Positions 35,253 through 44,946 of a DNA stretch of 64,000 bases are shown piece by piece. How positions within the stretch are numbered: the stretch's first letter is position 1; every line of letters starts with the position of its first letter. The translations under genes and the position numbers were made by a program. The stretch spans positions 1,302,001 to 1,366,000 of the forward strand of contig OW818681.1 of assembly GCA_942493075.1 (NCBI GenBank). The letters are read 5' to 3'. The notes under the pieces were generated by a model. It did no database searches. It was not told the origin of the DNA and saw only the letters and a list, made by a program, of their open reading frames with translations. The DNA is from JBBQYD01 sp942493075 (GTDB taxonomy: Bacteria > Verrucomicrobiota > Verrucomicrobiia > Limisphaerales > UBA8199).

Positions 35253-38200
35253 TTATTCCTGAGAACGCTTAAAACTGTCAGATTCTGATTCTGTGGGCGT
35301 TTGTGACGATTTATCCTGAAAGATGCCTTTCAACGTGCGAAACGGGTGGAAGGGCATCTGTATAATTTTTGGAAGAAGGTACACCGGCTCTGTCTTAGGT
35401 TGGTCCAGGTTCCCGGTCACCCGGTAATCAAACAGCTTTGTCACTGGCCATAAAACCGTGCTTACCACAGGCCCTACCAGCCACATGTCCCTCAAGGGAG
35501 CGGCCTCTACCCTCGCGTTTAAGTTCCCATCCAGATCGATGGTCCCCCGGTAGGCCAACCGCAGGGCTGGCGCTCGCATTTCGAAGTCATCCGACCACAA
35601 AACTCCGTTCGTCATCTGAAAGGTGCAGGTAGCTGACCCGATACGGCTGCTTCCCAGACCGGGAGAGAGATTGTTAAGAGGTGTCGTTAGAACCCCGAAT
35701 AGCGGGATGTCCCAAATCAAACCATCGCGCATTCGCAAGCTCCCGAAGCCGTCGGCAGAGTTCGGATTATCTGTGGTGGCGTGAGTCACCCGGACCCTGC
35801 CGCTGACCACCCCCTCCAACTGATTGGTTTTCGTGGCCAGATCTGCCATTAACAGTTGCAGGAACGCATTCCTTACGTTCACATCGAACTCGAACTCCGC
35901 CTCGCCATGTCGTTGGAAGCGAAAATGCGCCTCCCCATCGGCGTCTCCGCCATAAAACTGCGAGTTAAGCTGGCTCAGATCGAGGTTTGTGCCCCGCCAA
36001 TGCACCGAGGCGCTGATCTTATGCAGGTTGAATTTCCACCAGGAGAAACGGCCTCCATCGATATCGAATGTGATATCCGCAAATTCCTCCCCGTGGGTGG
36101 GTATCGTACCTTGCACCCGTACGGTAGGTGGTTGCGCAAATTGATAAGGCGAGAGAATTTTCACGATGTGCGGTCCAATGACCCGAGCCACAAATTGCGG
36201 CTCAACGGTGCTGAATCCGTTCGTGATGTGCACCAGCTCCGATCCGAGATCAACGATTACAGAATCTGCCTTGGCCACTTGCGCTCCTCGTTGGACCTCG
36301 GGGCTGAGCACTGTGATTCGGTTGTTTGTGAACTCTACTGACGCCCTTACGACCGAGGTTGTTTCCCCGCGGAACCCCAGGTTTGTCGCGTTAATAGTGC
36401 CCCTAAACCCAGTCAAGTCAGGCCGCCGCGAGCGTCCCCAGAGTTCTCCGGTTAACTTTGGCGGCTTCTCAAGGCTGATCAGCTCGAAAACCTTCCGTTG
36501 AGATGGATCAAGCAATGGCTCAATGATTCCGGGACTCACCGTGCTGAGGAACTTCCAATAGTGATCATGAGTTACTTCGTTTGCCCGGTGCTCAGCTTCG
36601 AGTATTCCTTCGGGCCGGCTCGCCTGGAGTATCGGTAAGTGCCAGTTCTGGTTGGTGTATGTGAAACGTCCTTTCGCTGAGGACACCTCGATACCCCGGA
36701 ATGTTCCTCCCTGGTCCGCTTCAAATTTTCCCGCGAGTTGGATGGTCGGCACTACTTCACGCCAATTCGCCGGGTGATTGGTCCAGGAGGGCAGCACCAG
36801 GCGGGCATCCGCCTGCAACGTTGGCGGTCCTTTCCATGTGAACTGGGACAGCCATTTCAAGGCGGCCGGAGGCAGCATGGGAACCCGGTGCGGGTCTGCC
36901 TGAGAATCCACGTGCGCCCGCAGTTCGCGGCTCGCAACATCGAGCACTGCCGCCAGGTCCAATTCGCGCCCATCAAACCGCCCCTCCAGCTTGCTCAAGC
37001 GTAGTTCAGGGGTTCGCCAGCTTCCTGAACAAAACAACTCGCCGGCGCGGTTCGTGGTGGAAATCAACTGCGAGGCGGTTACGGACCAGTCCAGCTCATA
37101 AGGCTGGAACCCGCGCCAGAAACCCATCGCGGGGTTCGGGGCAGGTGGTTGTGCGAGGCGGCGGAAATACCCCTCCACCGAGGCTGAACCGGCCTTTCCC
37201 CATGGGGTCTGGAGCAGTGCGCATTGGACATCGGCATGCCCATCCAGCGGAATGGGATTTGTTAAGGAATGTGTCCATTGGCCCCCCAGCTTCAAGTCGC
37301 GCGCTGAAGCCCAACGCGTGGTCGCGGACGTGACATTCAGATTTACCGTTCCAGACACCAGATTCGTTTCGGCTTGTCGTGACGTGAGGCTGAGTTCAAG
37401 GACCAGGTTTGTGGCCGACGCCCATGGCGTTTCCGCTGTCGCGGCCTTCACGCGCACCCTGGCCTGGCCCAGGCCGTTGGTGTCTTCCGGCAACATGCGC
37501 GCTGTTAAAAACCCGCCTGTAAGATCACACCACGGAGTGCGGGCGCCGGGAGCATTGGCTCGCAGTTCCAGGTAGAAGCTCTTGGGATCCAGTGCATCCC
37601 CGCGCAATCGGACCTCAAGTTGGGGCGGGGAAGCAAACTCAATTCGATCCAACAGGTCAGCCCAGAACCTCAACCGGGAAGCGGCGGAGCTCGGTTTGGA
37701 CGATGGCTGTCTGGGACGTCCAGCCAGCCATCTTCTCAAAGCGCTACCATTGGTAATGACCCCGGAGACATTGACCTTGCCTCCTCGAAAATTGGCGCTG
37801 AAATTGTTGAGCTCCCAACGGTGATCTGATTCGAGATTGAGCGTCGTGGAGATGTTTTCGATCGCGATAATTCGGGGCCGCCGGTTAGTGTCCAACTCCG
37901 GCACCTCCCATGTCAGCCGTCCTTCGGCTATGATCAGGCCCTCAGGAATCACCTGCCCATGCACCAGCGCTCGCTGGTTCAGGGGCAGTTCCATTCGCTT
38001 TGCCGTTAGTTCAGGCACTCCAGGTTCACGTGCCTGGCCGAAGCGCACATTCTCCGCAACAATTCCATGAAAAAGCCGCAAGCGCAGGCGGCTATACTGA
38101 AAATCGATACCCCTTGTCCTTAGCTGCTCCAATAGCGCTGATTTCAGAAAGTCGGGCAAGCCTACCTGGTTGAGGTAGAATAGACCCACCACCACGCTGA

Positions 38201-38285
38201 GCAGAATCAGAAGAACACTGATCCGCAAACGCCGGAAATATACGCGGAAGAGACGCCAGTACTTCTTGGGTCGGCTATCGGGCAT
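35253..38285 (-). CDS. AsmA-like/YhdP-type large envelope protein
   Basis: 1010 residues. One N-terminal membrane helix (RISVLLILLSVVVGLFYL) is followed by a very long beta-rich region of the AsmA/TamB/YhdP type, with an AsmA-like C-terminal domain (DISFDIDGGRFSWWKFNLHK, LEGVVSGRVRVTHATTDN). The family is thought to form bridge-like lipid-transport or outer-membrane-homeostasis structures in Gram-negative envelopes. The gene starts 6 bases after the DUF4340 gene of ABC module 2, so it is probably the last gene of that operon; the pairing suggests envelope export or lipid trafficking. Confidence 0.8.
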   Translation of the reverse strand: MPDSRPKKYWRLFRVYFRRLRISVLLILLSVVVGLFYLNQVGLPDFLKSALLEQLRTRGIDFQYSRLRLRLFHGIVAENVRFGQAREPGVPELTAKRMELPLNQRALVHGQVIPEGLIIAEGRLTWEVPELDTNRRPRIIAIENISTTLNLESDHRWELNNFSANFRGGKVNVSGVITNGSALRRWLAGRPRQPSSKPSSAASRLRFWADLLDRIEFASPPQLEVRLRGDALDPKSFYLELRANAPGARTPWCDLTGGFLTARMLPEDTNGLGQARVRVKAATAETPWASATNLVLELSLTSRQAETNLVSGTVNLNVTSATTRWASARDLKLGGQWTHSLTNPIPLDGHADVQCALLQTPWGKAGSASVEGYFRRLAQPPAPNPAMGFWRGFQPYELDWSVTASQLISTTNRAGELFCSGSWRTPELRLSKLEGRFDGRELDLAAVLDVASRELRAHVDSQADPHRVPMLPPAALKWLSQFTWKGPPTLQADARLVLPSWTNHPANWREVVPTIQLAGKFEADQGGTFRGIEVSSAKGRFTYTNQNWHLPILQASRPEGILEAEHRANEVTHDHYWKFLSTVSPGIIEPLLDPSQRKVFELISLEKPPKLTGELWGRSRRPDLTGFRGTINATNLGFRGETTSVVRASVEFTNNRITVLSPEVQRGAQVAKADSVIVDLGSELVHITNGFSTVEPQFVARVIGPHIVKILSPYQFAQPPTVRVQGTIPTHGEEFADITFDIDGGRFSWWKFNLHKISASVHWRGTNLDLSQLNSQFYGGDADGEAHFRFQRHGEAEFEFDVNVRNAFLQLLMADLATKTNQLEGVVSGRVRVTHATTDNPNSADGFGSLRMRDGLIWDIPLFGVLTTPLNNLSPGLGSSRIGSATCTFQMTNGVLWSDDFEMRAPALRLAYRGTIDLDGNLNARVEAAPLRDMWLVGPVVSTVLWPVTKLFDYRVTGNLDQPKTEPVYLLPKIIQMPFHPFRTLKGIFQDKSSQTPTESESDSFKRSQE

Positions 38286-38291
38286 ATCATA

Positions 38292-40070
38292 TTATGGATT
38301 GTCTCCGGGAAATCCAAGGTAACTAAGGATGTCCCGGTACAAGGGCCATGAGATCTCAAATGCCCAGAACTCGTTGTTTAGCGTTGTTCCAACGTAAGGG
38401 AACGTGGAGGGAGCATCCGCCCCGAACTCCAGCACCAGCGGCTCGCCAGTCTTACGCTCCAAAATCAGTTTGCGAGCTTTTGCGTTGAACCCCAGTTTGT
38501 CGCGTAATCCTTCACCGCGGCCTGCCCAGGAAACAGCCGAGAGCTGGCAGATTGCTCGAACTGTTTCCTCCACGGCCAGATCATTGAAGATGCCTTGTGA
38601 ACCCGGTGCCAACTCCCAATCGTGCGCCCCGTTACGTATCATCTGCCGGGTAGCAGTGCCCTGCATGAGGATGAGCCGCGTGATCTCCTCCAGGGGAGTG
38701 TCCCAGATTCGGCGCTCCCTCAACCCCCAGCTACTTGCTGGCAGACGCGCCACGTCCGCCAGTTGAACGGTATATACGGAATTCTCATCGTTGCGCCTGG
38801 CAAATACCCTGTCCTCCTGGTTGGTTCCAAAGCTCACTTCGACTAGGACCTCGTTGGTGCCCGGTCCGGACTTCAACGCATATTGACGGATTGGCGTGGA
38901 TAATCCAAACGCCGGCAGATCGGGCTGAGTAACGACATCTTTGACGTAGCCCACGATCTTCAAACTTGCAAGGGCGGACAGGAATTGTTTCATCAGTGTT
39001 CCATCCGCAGGGAAATTCCCGGGCAGAATCTGCCAGCCCTCTCCTTTTCTTTGCACGGAGAAATTCTCTCCAGCGCGCACTTCAACTAGCTGCGGTTCCG
39101 GCGTTGGCCCTACGAGAAATGGGTCGCGATAATCATTCACCGCGTCGGACCACGGCGAAAGGGCGTCCTGCGTTACGGTTACTACGGAGTTTAACCCCAC
39201 ATTGCGACCGAACACGGTGTTTGTATGATTCGTTGAAGCGGCGCCAAACTGTAACAGTGCCAGCAGATTGGTGTCCTTCCAAAGCCCGATCGATAGACGC
39301 GGCGGTTGGAGACCGAACGCCTCCAGATCGTCCGTGGGTTTATCGACCACGAAACCCTGCACGCGCAACGCCAGTAGGTTCTCCAGCGCGTGCTGGAGCT
39401 TCTGATGATCGGCCCGGACAGGCATGGGCATTGTCAGCCGCCAGGGCGCTTTAACTGAATCACGTTGAAGCGCAAAGATCTTTCCCTGGTTGGTCACGGT
39501 GAGCCGGGTGAGATCCGAGGCGCTCCCTTGGATGAAAACCGTATCCCGCCAATCATTGGCAGATTTCGGAATCTGCTGCACCAGTTCGGCGCCCACCACG
39601 TAAATGTTCTCATCTCCCACTTTCTGGACAAAAACCTGGTCGCCGGGTGCGGTCAGAGCGCCGACATGGAGATCGGTCCTCACCCCGCCTTCCCAGAGCA
39701 CCAGCGAAGTTTGCGGTGGATCGAAGCCATATTCCGCTTTGGCGCGGGGCCGGCCGCTCAGTTCGGCCACGGTGATTTGAGTGGCGGGAGTTAGCTTTGC
39801 CAGGGCATCGATCAGTTGCGTGATCTTGAGTTCCTGGGCCGGATAGGCCAGGGGAGAGATGAGCTGCCACCCGCCATTCGTGCGATCAGCCTTGATCTCA
39901 AGCTGTCCTGCGGGGCGAACCACAAGGCTCGAAACCTTAGAAGTCTCCAGCAAGGATAGAATCTTCTGGGGGCCACTAGGGGCCTTGCGAGGCACTTGGC
40001 GAGAAACAAAGATCGCGCCTAAAAGGGCCGCCGCAACGAGAATCCAAAGCCAAGTGCTGCGTGGGTTCAT
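38292..40070 (-). CDS. DUF4340 protein (module 2)
   Basis: 592 residues. An N-terminal anchor (TWLWILVAAALLGAIFVS) is followed by an extracytoplasmic part with at least two to three repeated DUF4340 units: VSSLVVRPAGQLEIKADRTN with LTPATQITVAELSG, then SDLTRLTVTNQGKIFALQRD, then QLVEVRAGENFSVQRKGEGW. It is longer than the module 1 counterpart (400) and carries extra repeats. It lies 3 bases after the GldG-like gene. No function is known beyond association with GldG-like ABC exporters. Confidence 0.85.
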   Translation of the reverse strand: MNPRSTWLWILVAAALLGAIFVSRQVPRKAPSGPQKILSLLETSKVSSLVVRPAGQLEIKADRTNGGWQLISPLAYPAQELKITQLIDALAKLTPATQITVAELSGRPRAKAEYGFDPPQTSLVLWEGGVRTDLHVGALTAPGDQVFVQKVGDENIYVVGAELVQQIPKSANDWRDTVFIQGSASDLTRLTVTNQGKIFALQRDSVKAPWRLTMPMPVRADHQKLQHALENLLALRVQGFVVDKPTDDLEAFGLQPPRLSIGLWKDTNLLALLQFGAASTNHTNTVFGRNVGLNSVVTVTQDALSPWSDAVNDYRDPFLVGPTPEPQLVEVRAGENFSVQRKGEGWQILPGNFPADGTLMKQFLSALASLKIVGYVKDVVTQPDLPAFGLSTPIRQYALKSGPGTNEVLVEVSFGTNQEDRVFARRNDENSVYTVQLADVARLPASSWGLRERRIWDTPLEEITRLILMQGTATRQMIRNGAHDWELAPGSQGIFNDLAVEETVRAICQLSAVSWAGRGEGLRDKLGFNAKARKLILERKTGEPLVLEFGADAPSTFPYVGTTLNNEFWAFEISWPLYRDILSYLGFPGDNP

Positions 40071-40073
40071 GTC

Positions 40074-41543
40074 TCAGTACCTGCGCCGCGCCCACACCAA
40101 AGCCCCGATCACCAGGACAATTCCCGGCAACCCTGCGAGCAGGAGCCATCGGATCACGCCGATTTGTTGGTTGGTGAGCACCAGGCGATACTCCGAGATC
40201 GGGCGCGGACCGAGCCCCTCGAGCAGTTGTGTGCGATCAAGCAGCCAGTTGGCCGCATAGCCGGCAAAATCGCGGTTTGCCAGGAATTCAATCTGGTTGT
40301 TTGCCAGGCAGAACGAGTCGCCCAAAACCAGGATTCGGGTGGTGCCGCGTTCTGTGACGATCCCTTTAACAGCGCCTTTTTCAACCGCAACCATCACCCG
40401 GAATTCGTGCCGGTTTCGTGCGGGGTCAACATCCAGGAATGACCGCGGGCATGTGCCTGCAATTTCCTCCACACGCGGTGCGTCGGCGGGTTGCGCGCGG
40501 TTCGTTTCCAGCCTGGAAATTGGACGAGGCCTTATCAAGTAAATGCCGGTATTCAGCAATGGGTTGACGGCAGGGTGCCTGCTAAAGCTGCTGACAATCA
40601 CCTCTGAGCCGGACGATGTGTGGTCAGGATCAACAATAATTCCGTTACCCACCTCTACGCCCCAGCGGCTCAGGATTTCTTCAAGTCCGGTGAGCCGTTT
40701 TGCCGACAGAGCATTGAACAGGACAAAGAGCCTTCCACCTTGCTTCAGATACTCTTCCAGTTTCGCCAGCTCTGGCTCGGGGAACGGAACGGACGGGCCT
40801 GCGATGATGAGAAGATTGCAGTCCATCGGAATGGTGTTGCTGCCCAGCAGCGAGAGCGTATCCACCTGAATGTAGTTCTGCTCAAGGATGCTCGCGAATT
40901 TCAGGTAGCCCGCCCCTTCGTCCCCGCTATCAATCTGATGTTCGCCATGGCCAGTCAGGAAGTAGGCCTTTAGCCGTTTAGGGCTGGTGACATCAAGTAA
41001 TGCGGAGGTGAACCATATTTCTCCCAGAAACTCTGTAGGTTTGCGGCGAAACTCTCGCTCGTTCTCGTTGGGGACTTGCTCCAGGGTATAGCGGGCGAGG
41101 ATCTTGCCATCCAGGATCTTCACTTTGCCATCCGCGTCAAAGATGATCAGATCTTTTTCGGCTGAAGCCCCCAGCTTGTATTCGGCGTTCACCACCTGCG
41201 CAGCCGGTGCGTCACGCAGGTAATCGACCGTTCGCACTTTGATCCGCGAGTTGGCCAGGTTGTATTCGCCAAGCAGATCATTGATGGTGGTGTAGAGTGG
41301 ATCTTCTTTGCTGTAATAGATCGTCACCCTCACCTGGTTCGTGAGCGTCTCAAGGAACTTCAGGGTTCGCGGTGAAAGGTTGTTGCGGGTCTGCGAGGTC
41401 AGGTGGAACCGTAGGAAATAGTCACGGCTCAGGTAATTGACCATCACGACCACCGAAAACACCAGGAGCACAATAATGACGACATTGAAACCGATGCTCC
41501 AGCGGCGTCCGGGTGTAAAACTAGGTTGCTGTTTCTGGGACAT
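40074..41543 (-). CDS. GldG-like ABC auxiliary protein (module 2)
   Basis: 489 residues. An N-terminal helix (GFNVVIIVLLVFSVVVMVNY) precedes YFLRFHLTSQTRNNLSPRTL, which matches the start of GldG-type extracytoplasmic domains. The core includes LKAYFLTGHGEHQIDSGDEG and LAKLEEYLKQGGRLFVLFNA. A C-terminal helix follows (WLLLAGLPGIVLVIGALVW). It lacks the long coiled-coil of the module 1 protein. It lies between the permease (4 bases) and DUF4340 (3 bases). Confidence 0.87.
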   Translation of the reverse strand: MSQKQQPSFTPGRRWSIGFNVVIIVLLVFSVVVMVNYLSRDYFLRFHLTSQTRNNLSPRTLKFLETLTNQVRVTIYYSKEDPLYTTINDLLGEYNLANSRIKVRTVDYLRDAPAAQVVNAEYKLGASAEKDLIIFDADGKVKILDGKILARYTLEQVPNENEREFRRKPTEFLGEIWFTSALLDVTSPKRLKAYFLTGHGEHQIDSGDEGAGYLKFASILEQNYIQVDTLSLLGSNTIPMDCNLLIIAGPSVPFPEPELAKLEEYLKQGGRLFVLFNALSAKRLTGLEEILSRWGVEVGNGIIVDPDHTSSGSEVIVSSFSRHPAVNPLLNTGIYLIRPRPISRLETNRAQPADAPRVEEIAGTCPRSFLDVDPARNRHEFRVMVAVEKGAVKGIVTERGTTRILVLGDSFCLANNQIEFLANRDFAGYAANWLLDRTQLLEGLGPRPISEYRLVLTNQQIGVIRWLLLAGLPGIVLVIGALVWARRRY

Positions 41544-41547
41544 GTGC

Positions 41548-42300
41548 TTATTTCCAGCGCCTGCTTTCCACGATGCGCAACGTTAGGAACAGGAAGAAGA
41601 GGGTCAAAGAGCTCATGAGCACCACCGCGCGGGTATCGACCACGCCGCGGGCGAAGTCATGCATGTAAGTGAAGAAAGCGAACGAGCTGATCACTTCCTG
41701 CTGCCAGGTGGCCCCGGTTTGCGCCTGATCCGCCAGATAACCAAGCATGAAGAGTGTGGTCCCGAATCCAAGGCTGAGCATGGCGGCGGTGACCTGGTTG
41801 CGCGTGAGTGATGAGGCGCAGCAACCCGCTGATATAAAAACACCGCCAAGGAGCGTGATGCCAAGGAAGGTCCCACCCAGCACTCCCATGTCGAGCGCTA
41901 CGGCAGACGTGGTGTAGTGACGTACCAGCAGCACGCAACCGAGCAGCGGCAGCCACATCACCAGATAGAAAGTCATGCTGGCGGTGAACTTGGCCAGAAC
42001 CACCTGAAGGTCCGACACGGGTGCCGTCATGAGCGTTTCAAAAGTGCCTGAGAAACGTTCCAGGGCGAAGAGGCGCATCGTAATCACTGGGGTGGTTACC
42101 AGGAGAATGAGCCAGAAGAACCAAGTCACGTAAAACAGTTCGGTGACTGGCATAGGGGTAGGCTGCCGTTGAAGCTGTTTCAACAGGTCCACGAAGCTGA
42201 ACCCCAGCAGGAACATGGCCGCTGCTATGATCAGATAGCCGGTCATGGATAGAAAATAAGCGGCCAGTTCTCTCCGCGTGAGTGTCAAAAAGGCCTGCAT
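41548..42300 (-). CDS. ABC-2 type permease, GldF-like (module 2)
   Basis: 250 residues, six hydrophobic segments, starting FLTLTRRELAAYFLSMTGYL. It carries FALERFSGTFETLMTAPV, the counterpart of the module 1 hallmark. Its start overlaps the ATPase stop by one base (TGATG), as in module 1. Together with the ATPase and GldG-like protein it should form an exporter paralogous to module 1. Confidence 0.9.
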   Translation of the reverse strand: MQAFLTLTRRELAAYFLSMTGYLIIAAAMFLLGFSFVDLLKQLQRQPTPMPVTELFYVTWFFWLILLVTTPVITMRLFALERFSGTFETLMTAPVSDLQVVLAKFTASMTFYLVMWLPLLGCVLLVRHYTTSAVALDMGVLGGTFLGITLLGGVFISAGCCASSLTRNQVTAAMLSLGFGTTLFMLGYLADQAQTGATWQQEVISSFAFFTYMHDFARGVVDTRAVVLMSSLTLFFLFLTLRIVESRRWK

Positions 42301-43262
42301 CAGCTCTCCTCCTCATCATCAGGCCGGGTCACCTGAACGTATATGTCTTCCAGGGAATGCCGGCTGCGGGTTAGCTCCCGCATCCGCCAGCCTCGTTCGG
42401 TGACCAGCGCAAAAACCTGTGGCCGGATGTCCACCCCTTCTTGCGGCGTCAATGCACACCGGCAATACTCACCTTGGGCCGGGGAGACATCAAATTGTTC
42501 GATCTCAGGAATATCAGCCCAACATTGCATCAGGGCTTCGGTCGGGGCAGCGATTTCCGCTATCACCTGGCTGTTGCCGCTCATCAACCGTTGCAGATTC
42601 TCCGGGGTATCGGCCGCCAGAATCTTGCCCTCATACATGATGACCATGCGATTGCAGGTCATTTCTGCCTCTGGCAAAATGTGGGTGGAAATCAGTACTG
42701 TATGCGACTCTGCAAGGCTCTTGATCAACTGTCTCACCGCTCGGATCTGGTTCGGGTCCAGCCCGATGGTCGGCTCGTCCAGAATGATCAACTCAGGTTC
42801 GTGCACAAGAGCGTCCGCCAGACCAACCCTTTGGCGAAAGCCTTTGGAAAGCTGCCCAATAATGCGCCGTTGAACGTCAGTCAGGCTGCACTGTTCCATG
42901 ACCCGATCCACCCGCTCGCGGACACGAGCTTTGCTGAGACCCTTGAGACGCGCGCGGAACTTCAGATACTCCCGCACGCGCATTTCATGGTACAGCGGGT
43001 TGTTCTCAGGCATGTAACCGATGCGGCGCCGAGCTTCCTCAGATTCATGGAAGATGTCGCAGCCGGCCACCTTCACCGTGCCAGAGGTGGCAGGGAGGAA
43101 CCCGGATAGAATCCGCATCGTCGTGCTCTTTCCCGCGCCGTTTGGCCCCAGAAGCCCCACAATTTCCCCCCGGGCCACGCTAAATGAAATGTTGGCCACC
43201 GCTGTGCGGCTGCCATAGCGCTTCGTCAGGTTGGAGACTTCAATCATCAAATCGTGGCTCAT
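42300..43262 (-). CDS. ABC transporter ATP-binding protein, GldA-like (module 2)
   Basis: 320 residues. Walker A GPNGAGKS, signature LSKGFRQR, Walker B LIILDEPTIGLDP, H-loop VLISTHILPE. The same LSKG signature variant occurs in module 1. The C-terminal extension (about 220-320) is present. ATG 43262 is used; ATG 43247 (MIEVSNLTKRYG) is an equally plausible start. It lies 60 bases after the HtrA-like protease gene on the same strand, so the protease may belong to the same transcript. Confidence 0.92.
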   Translation of the reverse strand: MSHDLMIEVSNLTKRYGSRTAVANISFSVARGEIVGLLGPNGAGKSTTMRILSGFLPATSGTVKVAGCDIFHESEEARRRIGYMPENNPLYHEMRVREYLKFRARLKGLSKARVRERVDRVMEQCSLTDVQRRIIGQLSKGFRQRVGLADALVHEPELIILDEPTIGLDPNQIRAVRQLIKSLAESHTVLISTHILPEAEMTCNRMVIMYEGKILAADTPENLQRLMSGNSQVIAEIAAPTEALMQCWADIPEIEQFDVSPAQGEYCRCALTPQEGVDIRPQVFALVTERGWRMRELTRSRHSLEDIYVQVTRPDDEEES

Positions 43263-43322
43263 TGCCTATACCCGGGATGCATGTTGCCAACTGCTGGGGT
43301 TTTCAGCCATTTAAAAATCCGA

Positions 43323-44669
43323 TTATCGCAGACGAAGATCCACCACCCCCTGGCGGAATTCGACATACCCTCCGGCCCTGCTGGGCACGACAACCGCCAG
43401 GCGCAGCGTCTGGCCTTTCTTTTTGTCCGTAAGCAGGCCTGCGAAATGGCGCAGATCACCCGTCCGTTGTCCTTCAAGGCCGACGACCAGGAACCCACTC
43501 TGGAGCCGCGCTTCGGCGGCCGGGCTGCCAGCTTCAACGGCCTCAACGTATAAGCCGTCGCCTGCCTTCACTCCCAACTGTTCCGCAGTGCGCCCTGTGA
43601 CCGGCAAAAGGGTTAGCCCTGTTCTCTGGCGAACGAGGTCATCCAATTTGAGCAGCGCGACTGTAGCTGAGATTCGGTCCTCGCCGCGTTTCAGGCTAAA
43701 GGTCCCTTTATCTGCGCTGCTGATCAATTGACGGTTGAGCTCAATCAGACTCACAGGCGTCTTCCCGTTGAACTGAAGCACCTGGTCTCCCACTCGCAAG
43801 CCCGCTCGTGCCGCCGGACTGCCTGGTTGAACCTCGGTAATTGCCAGGGGCCCGGCACCGCCCTGGAATAAAGCTCCCAGCCACAGCGAGGAAGTCCATT
43901 CGGGCGTAAAGAAGCGCGAGAGTGCCGCGGATACTTGCTTAACGGGAATCGCAAAACCCACGCCCATGCCCTCTTTCTCCCGATAAACCGCCACATTCAA
44001 CCCGATGAGTTCTCCTTTGATATTCGCCAGCGGACCGCCGCTGTTGCCCGGGTTGATTGCGGCGTCAATTTGGAGCCAATCCTCGACGTTTAAAGGCTCG
44101 TTCCCGGTCGTGGGGCGTCGATTTTTAGAGCTGAGAATGCCGCGCGTGACGGACCCGCCTAATCCGAATGGGTTGCCCAAAGCCAAAACCGTTTCCCCGA
44201 GGAGCAAATCATCGTCTTTGGCAAACCGAATCGCTTTGAACTTTTCCCCGGCCTTGGCCTTGATTCGCAGCAGGGCGACATCACTGCCCGGAGTCGCAAT
44301 CAAGGGTTCAGCTTCAAACTCCCGCCCGTCCCAAAGCTTGACCTGAACTCGTGTGGCACGGCTGACCACGTGATAATTTGTCAGCAAATAGCCGTCTTCA
44401 TCGATGATAACCCCGGAGCCAAGGCTGATGGAGGTTTGCTGGCGAGGACGCACACCGTAGAACTCGCGCAACAGCGTTTCGTAAAAATCGTGCTGTTCGA
44501 CGACCGTTTCAGTCGCGATGTTCACGACGCTTGGCATCAATTTCTCGATAGCCATCACTGTTGCGTCACGGCGTATGTCTGACTCGGGCGCGGCTGCATG
44601 CATTGGATCAGCCAGTGCCAGGATGGCGCACACCGCCCAGACTGAGGTAAAACGCGCGGTTCGGTTCAT
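43323..44669 (-). CDS. HtrA/DegP-like periplasmic serine protease
   Basis: About 448 residues from ATG 44669, which begins a signal peptide (FTSVWAVCAILALADPMHA). The trypsin-like domain has the catalytic His in TNYHVVS, Asp in PGSDVALL and Ser in NPGNSGGPL. Two PDZ domains follow (AITEVQPGSPAARAGLRVGD near residue 280, LYVEAVEAGSPAAEARLQSG near 385). It is of usual DegP length. It degrades or refolds misfolded envelope proteins. An ATG at 44702 would add 11 residues. The ABC module 2 ATPase follows after 60 bases. Confidence 0.92.
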   Translation of the reverse strand: MNRTARFTSVWAVCAILALADPMHAAAPESDIRRDATVMAIEKLMPSVVNIATETVVEQHDFYETLLREFYGVRPRQQTSISLGSGVIIDEDGYLLTNYHVVSRATRVQVKLWDGREFEAEPLIATPGSDVALLRIKAKAGEKFKAIRFAKDDDLLLGETVLALGNPFGLGGSVTRGILSSKNRRPTTGNEPLNVEDWLQIDAAINPGNSGGPLANIKGELIGLNVAVYREKEGMGVGFAIPVKQVSAALSRFFTPEWTSSLWLGALFQGGAGPLAITEVQPGSPAARAGLRVGDQVLQFNGKTPVSLIELNRQLISSADKGTFSLKRGEDRISATVALLKLDDLVRQRTGLTLLPVTGRTAEQLGVKAGDGLYVEAVEAGSPAAEARLQSGFLVVGLEGQRTGDLRHFAGLLTDKKKGQTLRLAVVVPSRAGGYVEFRQGVVDLRLR

Positions 44670-44946
44670 ATACAATGTCGAGACACCTGGGTTTCGAAAC
44701 ATGTTCAGTATTTGCTCTAAGCAGCGCCTGGCAGCTAATCACAGGAAAAGACACCCGGCGCTCCATGGTTGGAGTGACATTGCAGAAGCAGCCAGGCAAA
44801 AGCAATCCCGGCTTTAGGCCTCTTGATCTGTGAAATGCCCCCTCAACTCCAGCATTAGACGGATCAGCCTGCGGCAAACTTCAATCTTTCGGGGGTGAAC
44901 CTCTGCCTTCACTTGAGTTTTCCGCCAGGTGGGTGAGGTTGCGGCC

